From positions 1 to 64,000 of the forward strand of contig CAWIGR010000021.1 in the NCBI GenBank assembly GCA_963835705.1: DNA of 64,000 nt. Direction: 5' to 3'. How positions within the stretch are numbered: position 1 is the stretch's first letter; the number at the start of each line of letters is the position of its first letter. The DNA comes from JACVRW01 sp963835705 (GTDB taxonomy: Bacteria; Actinomycetota; Thermoleophilia; Solirubrobacterales; Thermoleophilaceae). Position numbers and translations under genes: made by a program. The notes under the pieces are model-generated. The model did no database searches and was not told the origin of the DNA. It worked only from the letters and a program-made list of their open reading frames with translations. Below, in pieces: positions 26,279-33,783 of this stretch.

Positions 26279-28750
26279 TCAGCGCTCGGTGTCCACGTGC
26301 ATCCGGCCCTCGTCGACGGTCAGCGTGACCGTGCCGTGGCGGTCGGTCCGGTAGGTCTCGACCCCGGCTTGTTCGAGGGCCTTCAAGGTGGACGGCGCCG
26401 GGTGGCCGTAGGTGTTGGGGCCGACCTCGATCGCGGCGAGCTCGGGGTCAAGGTCGTCGAGCACCTGTGGCAGGCCCGGATCCGCGCTGCCGTGGTGGGG
26501 CACCTTCATGACGTCGACGTCGGGCAGGTCGAGCGGCAGCAGCGTCTCGCTCTCGGCGTCGGCCGAGAGGAGGAGGTCGAAGCCGCCGGCGCTGACGAGC
26601 GCGACGGCCGCGCGCGGGTTGGGGTCCTCCGGGGCCGGGCCGGGCGGCCGCGGCGGCGGCGAGAGGAGGCGCAGCTCGAGCTCGCCGCCGGCGAGCTCGA
26701 GCGTGAGCGGCGCGGTGGCGGCGATGCGGCGCGCGCCGCGGCTGGAGGCCTCGCGTAGGAGGGCGCGGAAGGCCGGGTCCGGCGTGCCGTCCCCGCCGTC
26801 CAGGAGCGTGCCGACCGGGAAGCGCCTCAACACGTCGGCGAGGCCGCCGTGGTGATCGCGCGAGGCGTGGGTGGCCACGAGCACCGTTAGGCGCTCCACG
26901 CCCGCCTTGCGGAGCAGGCGCGCGACCCCGGCCTCGGGCGGCCCGCCGTCGAAGAGCACCGCTGTGCCGTCGGGGTGTTGGATCAGCGTCGAGTCGCCCT
27001 GGCCGACGTCGAGGAAGCGGACCGTGAGCTGCCCGGGCGGGTCGGGCCCGTCGATGGCCGGGGCGGCGCCGGCGAGGAGGGCGAGCGCTACGGCGGTGGC
27101 GAGCGCGAGGCGGAGCGTCCGTGGGAGCCGGCGCATGCGGGCGGCCCGCTCGGGGATGCGGCCGGTGAAGGAGCGCGTGAGGCGGGTCGCGATCAGCACC
27201 GCGGCGGCGAGAACCGCGTACGCGGTCAGTAGGCCGATGGGCGAGCCGAGCGGGACGGAAAGCCGACCGCCGGGAAGGTCGGCGCAACGCTCGGCGAGCG
27301 ACGCGATGTAGCCGACCGGGACGCCGGTGACCCCGCCCAGCGCCTCCGCAGCGGCGTGGCCCAGGCCGCCGGCTTGCCCCAACCCGATCTTGAGCATGCC
27401 GAGCCACATGGCGGGGGCCACGGCCGGGAGGGCGAGGAGGTTGGCGAGCAGGCCCGCGAGCGGCACGGACCCGAAGTGGTGCGCGAGGAGCGGCGCGGTG
27501 GCGAGCGTGGCGGCGACGGTGATGGCGACGCCGTCGGCGAGCAGGCGGACGGCGGCGGGGGCGAGCCGGCCTGCCGCGGGCGCGGGGCTCCCGCGCGGCT
27601 GCACGAGCTCCTCGCCGATGTGGCGCAGGCCGCGCGACATCGGCACGCCGATCGTCAGGATCCCGGCAACGGCCGCGAACGAGAGCTGCCAGCCGGGTTC
27701 CGTCCAGGAGCGCGGGTTCCACGCGAGTGTCGCGGCCCCGGCGAGGAGCAGGGCGTACGAGCGCGAGGCCGGTCGCGAGGCGGCTATCGCCGCGATCCCG
27801 GCCAGGCCCATCACGCCGGCGCGTTGCAGCGAGGGACCGGCTCCGGCGAGCGGTACGTAGAGCGCGATCAGGGCCACCAGCGCAGTGAGCCGGGCACGCA
27901 GGCCGAGGCCGGCGAGCGCCAGCGCCGGCAGTGCGAGGGCGGCGAGCAGCATCACGTTCTGGCCCGACACCGCGAGCAGATGCGCAAGCCCGCTGTCGCG
28001 GAAATCGTGGCGCACGGCGGCGTCGATCGCCTCGTCCTGGCCCAGAACCATCCCCCGGAGCAGCGCCCCGTCGGGCTCCGGCATGCCCGCGACGACGGCC
28101 CGCTCTGCCCTAACGCGCATGCGGTCGAGCGCCCCGGCGAGCCCGCCGCGCCGGCGGCCCGTGCGCCGGGCCCTGTCGAGCAGGAGCTCTCCGGCCACGC
28201 CGCGCCCGCGCAGGTGGGAGGCGAAGTCGAAGGGGGACTCGCCGTCGGTGGGACCCGATTCGGCTTCGGCTCCCGGCGACAGCGCCTTCAGCCTGCCCTC
28301 CAGTCTCACCTCCTCGCCGACCCGGAGGCCGCGCGGGAGCGGTGCCCACCTGGCGGCGCGCACGAGCAGGCGGGCGGCGCGGAGCGGCCCGCCGGTCACC
28401 GACACCTCGGCCGAGGAGCCGAAAGGGCTCGGGCGGGGCGGGGTCAGCAGGTGGGCGGTCAGCTCGACGCGCTCGCCGCCGCGCACGCGTTCCGCCGGCG
28501 CATCGATCGCCGCGAGCCGCAGCTCGCCGCCGGCCGCGCCGCACAGCACCAGCGCCGCGGCGACCGCACCGAGCGTCGCGGCCCGCAGCGCGAACAGAAG
28601 GACCAGCGCGGCGGCCGCCACTCCTACGGTGACCTCCGGACGGGCCTCGGCGAGCACAAGCCCGAGCGCGACCGCGCCCATCCCGACATGCCACGGCCGT
28701 CGCTGCGGCCGCATCGCCACCGCCCACGGCTCTGCGCCCGCTCCTCGCAC
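26279..28750 (-). CDS. comEC: DNA internalisation competence protein ComEC/Rec2
   Basis: 823 residues. N-terminal helices and an OB-like DUF4131 region precede the competence domain, with SGLAHLLAVSGQNVMLLAAL near residues 248–267. The C-terminal metallo-β-lactamase domain has FLDVGQGDSTLIQHPDG, ATHASRDHHGGLADVL and KVPHHGSADPGLP. ComEC forms the channel for single-stranded DNA in transformation. GTG at 28750 has a TAGCGT hexamer 8 nt upstream. Confidence 0.94.
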   Translation of the reverse strand: MRGAGAEPWAVAMRPQRRPWHVGMGAVALGLVLAEARPEVTVGVAAAALVLLFALRAATLGAVAAALVLCGAAGGELRLAAIDAPAERVRGGERVELTAHLLTPPRPSPFGSSAEVSVTGGPLRAARLLVRAARWAPLPRGLRVGEEVRLEGRLKALSPGAEAESGPTDGESPFDFASHLRGRGVAGELLLDRARRTGRRRGGLAGALDRMRVRAERAVVAGMPEPDGALLRGMVLGQDEAIDAAVRHDFRDSGLAHLLAVSGQNVMLLAALALPALALAGLGLRARLTALVALIALYVPLAGAGPSLQRAGVMGLAGIAAIAASRPASRSYALLLAGAATLAWNPRSWTEPGWQLSFAAVAGILTIGVPMSRGLRHIGEELVQPRGSPAPAAGRLAPAAVRLLADGVAITVAATLATAPLLAHHFGSVPLAGLLANLLALPAVAPAMWLGMLKIGLGQAGGLGHAAAEALGGVTGVPVGYIASLAERCADLPGGRLSVPLGSPIGLLTAYAVLAAAVLIATRLTRSFTGRIPERAARMRRLPRTLRLALATAVALALLAGAAPAIDGPDPPGQLTVRFLDVGQGDSTLIQHPDGTAVLFDGGPPEAGVARLLRKAGVERLTVLVATHASRDHHGGLADVLRRFPVGTLLDGGDGTPDPAFRALLREASSRGARRIAATAPLTLELAGGELELRLLSPPPRPPGPAPEDPNPRAAVALVSAGGFDLLLSADAESETLLPLDLPDVDVMKVPHHGSADPGLPQVLDDLDPELAAIEVGPNTYGHPAPSTLKALEQAGVETYRTDRHGTVTLTVDEGRMHVDTER

Positions 28751-28758
28751 GCGCGGCG

Positions 28759-28764
28759 ACGCTA
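28759..28764 (-). promoter_or_regulatory. Predicted -10 hexamer of comEC (leaderless)
   Basis: TAGCGT on the minus strand, 8 nt before the comEC GTG. It makes comEC transcription independent of comEA, from which it is separated by an opposed gene. Confidence 0.45.
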
Positions 28765-28792
28765 GGTCCCCGAGACGGTCCGGTGGGCACGC

Positions 28793-28814
28793 AATGTGAC
28801 GACTTCGTCACATT
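28793..28814. promoter_or_regulatory. Perfect 22-bp palindrome upstream of the orphan gene and comEC
   Basis: AATGTGACGA at 28793–28802 and TCGTCACATT at 28805–28814 are exact inverse repeats with a 2-nt spacer. The core TGTGA-N8-TCACA resembles CRP/FNR-family sites, although the classical CRP spacer is 6. It lies between divergent comEC and the gene at 28908 and could control either. Confidence 0.6.
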
Positions 28815-28907
28815 CGTGTCACGGGGTGGAGTGGCGCGCCACCCCGGGGGGTATGAGAGAGAAATCACAATGCGACGGTGAGCAGCCGATAACTTTGTTG
28901 GGGGAAC

Positions 28908-29387
28908 ATGCAGCACGCTCACATCGACATCTCTCGTGGTCTCGACGGGGAGCCCGTCGTGCTGGCTTGCTTCGGCCTGCGCGAGGACGAGGTCGCGGCC
29001 GCCGCCCGCGCCGTGGCAGCCATCGCCGCCGAGCGCTACCGCACCCCGCGCATCTCCGCTGACGACGTCCTCGAGCTACGTGAGCTGACCGCGCTCGCCG
29101 ACGAGCTCGACCATGGATCGCCCGCCATCGAGCAGGGACATGGCGTCGATCCGGGGCAGGGCGCCGAGCCGGGACAGCGCGTTCGCACCCTTGTGTTCCA
29201 GCCCGCCAGGCTCTGTGCCCTTCGCGACGCGGTCGCCGCTTTCGTCGACGCCCGTGACGACTCCGAGTGGGTCGGCCACGAGGATCGGGGGCCGCTCGCC
29301 CTGCTTCGTGGCTTGGTCATCCCCCTGGAGCAGCTCTGCGCCGACGCGATGCGCGCAGCGCTCTCGCCGGAATCGCACGTCCGCTAA
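28908..29387 (+). CDS. Uncharacterised protein
   Basis: 159 residues with no family I recognise. The first 25 residues form a β–α start (HIDISRGLDGEPVVLACFGL). A middle segment rich in Gly, Asp and Gln (GHGVDPGQGAEPGQ) links two helical parts. No signal peptide, membrane helix or catalytic motif is seen. A GGGGGA ribosome-binding site sits just before the ATG, unlike the leaderless neighbours. It is inserted between comEA and comEC on the opposite strand, and a long leader (about 93 nt) separates it from a perfect palindrome. Confidence 0.65.
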   Translation: MQHAHIDISRGLDGEPVVLACFGLREDEVAAAARAVAAIAAERYRTPRISADDVLELRELTALADELDHGSPAIEQGHGVDPGQGAEPGQRVRTLVFQPARLCALRDAVAAFVDARDDSEWVGHEDRGPLALLRGLVIPLEQLCADAMRAALSPESHVR

Positions 29388-29404
29388 CGGCGAACTCAAA
29401 CGGC

Positions 29405-30022
29405 TTACGGTTGCAGGGCCTCGCGCAGCGTCTCGAAGCGCTTCTCCCCTATCCCGTCCACGTCCTGCAGCTCGTCCAGCGAGCCGAACCCGCCGTTCTC
29501 GGTCCGGTACTCCACGATCCGCTCCGCCAGCGTCGGGCCGATCCCGTCGATCTCGTCGAGCTGCTCCACGGTCGCAGTCCCGAGGCCCGGCTTGATTCCG
29601 GGCGGCGCAGCCGTGGTCGCGGTGCCCACTGCTCCCGGCACCGTTCCGGCGACGGGCACCACCACCTGCTGGCCGTCCTCCACAGGCGCCGCCAGGTTCA
29701 CGCCGGTGAGCTCCGCCCTCCGGGTCGGGCCGCCCGCCCGCGCGACCGCCGCGGCTACCCGCGAGGCGGCCGGCACCCGCACCAGGCCGGGCCTCCGCAC
29801 GGCACCAGCCACGTGAACGTAGACACCCTTACCTGCGCCGGTCCCATCCGGGCCCCGGTGCCGCGCTCCGGGCGCCGCGTCGTCCGAGCCCGGCGAGCGG
29901 TCCACCCGCACCGGCTGGCCTGGGGCGTCCCCCTCTGATCCGGTGATTCGCACGAGCGCGACCAGGCCGAGCGCGGCGGCGAGCACCCAGACCACGACCG
30001 TTCCCCGCGCCTCTCCGGCCAT
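29405..30022 (-). CDS. comEA: Competence protein ComEA (SLBB and helix-hairpin-helix DNA receptor)
   Basis: 205 residues: an N-terminal membrane anchor (about 8–25), a linker, an SLBB strand region (VYVHVAGAVRRPGLVRVPAA) and two C-terminal helix-hairpin-helix motifs (LDEIDGIGPTLAERIVEYR; LDELQDVDGIGEKRFETLRE). ComEA binds incoming double-stranded DNA and hands it to ComEC. It ends 17 bp from the convergent orphan gene. Confidence 0.93.
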   Translation of the reverse strand: MAGEARGTVVVWVLAAALGLVALVRITGSEGDAPGQPVRVDRSPGSDDAAPGARHRGPDGTGAGKGVYVHVAGAVRRPGLVRVPAASRVAAAVARAGGPTRRAELTGVNLAAPVEDGQQVVVPVAGTVPGAVGTATTAAPPGIKPGLGTATVEQLDEIDGIGPTLAERIVEYRTENGGFGSLDELQDVDGIGEKRFETLREALQP

Positions 30023-30028
30023 CGGGCC

Positions 30029-30034
30029 AAGCTA
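30029..30034 (-). promoter_or_regulatory. Predicted -10 hexamer of comEA (leaderless)
   Basis: TAGCTT on the minus strand, 6 nt before the ATG. Confidence 0.5.
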
Positions 30035-30091
30035 GAAGGCGGCGGCGCAACCGTGGGTGACCTGTGCAACGGAAGAGCGACGCGCCGGCGC

Positions 30092-30367
30092 TCAGCGCAC
30101 CTCGAACCCGCTCAGCCCCTCGGGCTCCTCCTCGTGTGTCTCCACACGGTCGACGTCCGCCCCGCGCGGTCCGCTCGAGCAGAACTCGACCATCGCCGTG
30201 ACCGCGTCGGAGGGCCCCTCGAACACCGCCTCCACCGCCCCGTCCGCCCGGTTCGTCACCCAGCCCGCCACACCCTGGCCGGCGGCTTGCCGGCGGGTGG
30301 TGTCCCTGAAGAACACGCCCTGGACGGACCCATGGACGACCACACGGCGGCGGACGACGTCGCTCAT
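30092..30367 (-). CDS. acyP: Acylphosphatase
   Basis: 91 residues. VHGSVQGVFFRDTTRRQA carries the phosphate-binding loop and catalytic Arg; GVAGWVTNRADGAVEAVFEG carries the catalytic Asn. It hydrolyses acyl phosphates. It is divergent from the DDAH-like gene with 47 bp between starts. Confidence 0.93.
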   Translation of the reverse strand: MSDVVRRRVVVHGSVQGVFFRDTTRRQAAGQGVAGWVTNRADGAVEAVFEGPSDAVTAMVEFCSSGPRGADVDRVETHEEEPEGLSGFEVR

Positions 30368-30414
30368 ACTCTCTGGCCTTCGCCGGACTCCATGACGAAA
30401 GGTGATACCCGACG

Positions 30415-31305
30415 ATGGCAGCGACGACGCGTGCCGAGCCCGCCTGGGGCGTCGACTCGGAGTACGGACGCCTCCTCGACGTCCTGCTCTGCCCGCCCGA
30501 CAACTTCCACTGGCTCCCCGCCAGCTCGATCGCGCGCGCCACGCTCGACAGCGGTCTCACCTTCAGCCCCGAGGACGCGAGGAAGCAGCACGCCGAGATG
30601 GTCTCGGTCTACGAGGAGGCCGGCGTGACGGTCCACTTCCTCGAGCCGGATCCCGCCCTCCCCTACCAGGTGTTCGCCCGCGACTCGAGCATCAACGTCT
30701 CCGACGGCCCGATCGTCACCCAATGCGCCCAGTGGTGGCGCCGCGGCGAGTACGCCCCCGTGATCCGCTTCTACCAGGGCCGCGACATCCCGATCAAGCA
30801 CATGGTCACGGCCGGCTCGTTCGAGGGTGGCGACTTCATGATCGTCGAGCCCGGCGTGGTGGCGATCGGCACCGGTGAGGAGCGCACTCAGGAGAAGGCG
30901 GCCCGCCAGGTGGCGGGCTGGCTCGAGCAGGAGGGCTGGGAGGTGCGCGTGGAGCGCATCCCGTCGCACTTCCTGCACATAGACGTGCTCGCCGCGATGC
31001 TCGGCGAGAAGCTCGCGGCGGTCTGCGTGGAGCAGGCCGGCTCCGGCTTCGTGCGCTGGCTCGAGGGGAAGGGCGTCGAGATCGTGCCGGTCACCCTCGA
31101 CGCCGCCCTGAAGCTGGGCGTGAACGGGGTGGCGCTCGGCGGCCACCGGGTGCTCTCGACGGCCGAGTCGAAGGACCTGAACGAGCGCCTGCGCGCCCTC
31201 GGGCTGACCGTGTACGACCCCGAGCTCTCGATGTTCACGCTCGGCGGCGGCGGCGCCCACTGCCTCATGCAGGCGATCCGGCGCGAGCGGGTGGGCCGCC
31301 CCTAA
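30415..31305 (+). CDS. Dimethylarginine dimethylaminohydrolase / arginine deiminase-superfamily hydrolase
   Basis: 296 residues of the guanidino-group-modifying fold. YQVFARDSSINVSDG, GGDFMIVEPGVVAIGTGER and SHFLHIDVLAAML (catalytic His) lead to the nucleophile in GGGGAHCLMQAIRR near residue 284. Members hydrolyse arginine, methylarginine or related guanidines to citrulline. A GGTGAT ribosome-binding site sits 8 nt before the ATG. It is convergent (4-bp overlap) with an amino-acid decarboxylase, so both may act on arginine or its derivatives; this is inference. Confidence 0.88.
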   Translation: MAATTRAEPAWGVDSEYGRLLDVLLCPPDNFHWLPASSIARATLDSGLTFSPEDARKQHAEMVSVYEEAGVTVHFLEPDPALPYQVFARDSSINVSDGPIVTQCAQWWRRGEYAPVIRFYQGRDIPIKHMVTAGSFEGGDFMIVEPGVVAIGTGEERTQEKAARQVAGWLEQEGWEVRVERIPSHFLHIDVLAAMLGEKLAAVCVEQAGSGFVRWLEGKGVEIVPVTLDAALKLGVNGVALGGHRVLSTAESKDLNERLRALGLTVYDPELSMFTLGGGGAHCLMQAIRRERVGRP

Positions 31306-32780
31306 CCATCCGCCTCCAGCGCCACCCGGAGTGTCCGCAGCGCCCGGTCGCTCGCCCCGCGGAGCGAGCCGCCGTGCTCGAGCGCCTGCTGGATGTAGTC
31401 GAGCGTCTCCGCGCTCAGCCGCTCGCCCGGCAGCACGTTCGGGATCCCGGGCGGGTAGGCGGCCAGCGACTCGGCCGCCACGCGGCCCACCGCCTCGCCC
31501 ACCGGCACCACCTCCTGCGGGCCGAGGAACGCCTCGCGCGGCGTCATCACGAGCTCGCCCCAGGGCGGTGGGGGCGCGAAGGCCTCCTGCCCCGGATCGC
31601 GCTCCTCGGCGCTGAGGGCGTCCACCGCCCGGTGAAGCGCCGCCATCAGCCGCTCGCCGGCGGCCTCGACGTTCTCCCCCATCCCGAACACCGCCACAAG
31701 CACGTTCTCGCCCGCGAGCTCCACGTGCACGTCATCCCGCTCGCGTAGCAGCCGCGCGAGCTCGTAACCGCTCGTCCGTGTGCCGCGTACGTCGATGCAC
31801 AGCCGCAGCGGGTCGTAGGCGAAGACCCCCGGCTGTCCGGCCAGCCGCGAGTCGAGCACGTCGAGCCCCGGCACCTCCCGGACCGCCTCGCGCGTCGCGG
31901 CCAGCCCGCGCAGGGTCTCCGCGAGCAGCGCCTCGCCGTCCACGGCGGCGGCGCGCCGCGCCGAGTCGAGCGACGCCGACAACACCGCGTTCGGGCTGGT
32001 CGACTCCAGCACGGTCACGCAGCGATCGACCACGTCCTCGTCGATCAGCGAGCCGTGGCCGAGGTGCACCATCGCCGACTGCGTGAGGCTCCCGACGATC
32101 TTGTGGATACTCGACACCACCAGGTCGGCGCCGAGCGCGAGCGCGTGGGTCGGCAGGTCGCCGTGGAAGGCGAGATGGGCGCCCCAGGCCTCGTCCACGA
32201 TCAGCGGCACGCCGTGCGCGTGGGCAACCGCAGCCAGGGCGGCCACGTCCGCCACCGCGCCGAAGTAGGTGGGCGAGACCACGGTCGCGCCCGCCGCCTC
32301 CGGATGTGCGGCGAGCGCGTGGTCGAGCGTCTCGGGCGTCATGCAGTGTGCGATGTGCAGCTCCGCGTCCAGTTCCGGCGCAACGAACGCCGGCCGCAGC
32401 CCCGACAGCACCAGCGCGTCGATCGTGCTGGAGTGCGCGTTGCGCTGAACGACCACCTCGCGGCCGCTGTGGGCGAGCGTCATGAGCGCCACGTGGTTGG
32501 CCTGGGACGCTCCGTTCACGAGAAACCAGGTGCGCTGTGCCCCCCACGCCTCGGCGGCGAGCTGCTGCGCCTCGTCGAACGGCGTGGGCTCGAGCCCGAC
32601 GTCGATGCCCCACATCAGCGCCGGGATGTCGAGCGCCAGGGCACCCTCGCCGACCGCCTCCACGAGGCGGGCGTCCGCGCCCGCGCCGCCCTTGTGGCCG
32701 GGCACGTGCAGGCGCGCCGGATCTCGCCGGGCGAACTCCCGCAGGGCGTGCAGGTAGGGGGTGTCGGCCTGGCTTGCGAT
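31302..32780 (-). CDS. Orn/Lys/Arg decarboxylase (PLP fold type I), start uncertain
   Basis: About 492 residues. The family N-terminus LHALREFARRDPARLHVPGH with KGG, the substrate-side NGASQANHVALMTLAHSG, DEAWGAHLAFHG and the PLP-lysine motif SSIHKIVGSLTQSAMVHLG are clear. This short form is the Gram-positive type that decarboxylates arginine, lysine or ornithine for polyamine synthesis. No ATG, GTG or TTG occurs in frame between the preceding stop and VPGHKGG. ATC at 32780 is the first codon fitting the family N-terminus; GTG at 32705 would remove it. A non-standard start or a local sequence error must be considered. Confidence 0.85.
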   Translation of the reverse strand: MASQADTPYLHALREFARRDPARLHVPGHKGGAGADARLVEAVGEGALALDIPALMWGIDVGLEPTPFDEAQQLAAEAWGAQRTWFLVNGASQANHVALMTLAHSGREVVVQRNAHSSTIDALVLSGLRPAFVAPELDAELHIAHCMTPETLDHALAAHPEAAGATVVSPTYFGAVADVAALAAVAHAHGVPLIVDEAWGAHLAFHGDLPTHALALGADLVVSSIHKIVGSLTQSAMVHLGHGSLIDEDVVDRCVTVLESTSPNAVLSASLDSARRAAAVDGEALLAETLRGLAATREAVREVPGLDVLDSRLAGQPGVFAYDPLRLCIDVRGTRTSGYELARLLRERDDVHVELAGENVLVAVFGMGENVEAAGERLMAALHRAVDALSAEERDPGQEAFAPPPPWGELVMTPREAFLGPQEVVPVGEAVGRVAAESLAAYPPGIPNVLPGERLSAETLDYIQQALEHGGSLRGASDRALRTLRVALEADG

Positions 32781-32791
32781 GCGCGGCGAGT

Positions 32792-33238
32792 CTAGGTGAG
32801 GGCGGATTCCACGGCCGCCTCGGGCCCCTCGGCCGGCCGGACGCCGTCGATCTCCCAGGTACCGAGCCCGACCACGGGCTTGCCGGCCTTCAGCGCCAGG
32901 GCGATCTCGGACAGCGTGCCGTAGGCCCCGCCGACGGCGATCAGCGTGTCGGCCGCACGCACCACGAGCGCGTTGCGCGCCTCGCCCAGGCCCGTGGGAA
33001 CAGCTACCGACACGTGCGGGTTGGCGGCGCCCCGGTCGAGGCCCGGGAGGATCCCGATCGTCGTGCCGCCCTCGCCCCGGGCGCCGCGGCAGGCCGCCTC
33101 CATCACGCCGCCAAGGCCGCCGCAGACGACCACGGCGCCGCGCCGCGCCAGCAGCCGGCCCACCTCCTCGGCCACGTCCTCCTGCTCGGGCGAGGCGTCG
33201 CCCGGCCCGACGACCGCGACGTAACCGATGTCGCTCAG
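32792..33238 (-). CDS. LOG-family (TIGR00725-like) protein, apparent CTG start
   Basis: 148 residues. GYVAVVGPGDAS opens a Rossmann-like fold, followed by VVVCGGLGGVMEAACRGA and VGGAYGTLSEIALALKAGKP, the LOG-type PGGxGT-like site. Relatives are cytokinin-activating phosphoribohydrolases or nucleotide-binding proteins of unknown role. The first strand GYVAVVG can be translated only from CTG at 33238, which overlaps the upstream stop as CTGA; the next start codon, GTG 33175, lies after it. Confidence 0.85.
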   Translation of the reverse strand: MSDIGYVAVVGPGDASPEQEDVAEEVGRLLARRGAVVVCGGLGGVMEAACRGARGEGGTTIGILPGLDRGAANPHVSVAVPTGLGEARNALVVRAADTLIAVGGAYGTLSEIALALKAGKPVVGLGTWEIDGVRPAEGPEAAVESALT

Positions 33239-33783
33239 GGCCGCCCGGGGTCGTCCGGCCGGCGCGACGTGGCCGGATCGGAGAGCGGCCGGGTCGGGTC
33301 GTCCTCCATCGCCACCGGCCGGCGGTGCTCGGGCTCGGGCTTGTCGGGCTCTTCGGGCGTCTCATCGCGGTGGCGCGGCTCGAACGCGAGCGAGATGCTC
33401 GCGTAGCCGAGCACCGCCCCGGCCACCATCAGCCCCGCCCCCGACAGCGCCAGCCAGATCCCGATGTCCTTCTCCGGCCCCGGTCCGACCACCGCCGGCG
33501 GGTCGTTCACGATCTGCGTGAGCACCACGAAGATCGTGAAGAGGGACACGCCGAGCCAGACGGCCGCCGGCGGCGCGGGCTCCACCAGCCCCATACCGCC
33601 CGCCAGCGAGGCGATCGTGACCACGGCGAGCAGCAACAGCAACAGGTCGAGGAACTCGAAGACGGTGAAGCCGGTGAGCCCCTCGTACCAGTCGAGGAAC
33701 AGGCTCACGATCAGGAGCAGGGCGCCGACGGCCGCAACCAGCGGCCCGACGGCGAGCTGCGTCTGTCTGGGCACGGAGTTCAC
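33235..33783 (-). CDS. Four-helix membrane protein of unknown function
   Basis: 182 residues. Hydrophobic segments at about 13–30 (VGPLVAAVGALLLIVSLFLD), 40–63, 75–95 and 115–140, then a charged Pro-rich C-terminal tail (TPEEPDKPEPEHRRP) likely in the cytoplasm. I recognise no family. GTG overlaps the leuS stop (GTGA) and its stop overlaps the CTG of the LOG gene, so leuS, this gene and LOG are translationally linked. Confidence 0.75.
   Translation of the reverse strand: MNSVPRQTQLAVGPLVAAVGALLLIVSLFLDWYEGLTGFTVFEFLDLLLLLLAVVTIASLAGGMGLVEPAPPAAVWLGVSLFTIFVVLTQIVNDPPAVVGPGPEKDIGIWLALSGAGLMVAGAVLGYASISLAFEPRHRDETPEEPDKPEPEHRRPVAMEDDPTRPLSDPATSRRPDDPGRP

Noticed and set aside
28793..28814. A true CRP site
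   Set aside because: The half-sites match TGTGA/TCACA but the spacer is 8 instead of 6, so only a CRP/FNR-like or unrelated operator is claimed.
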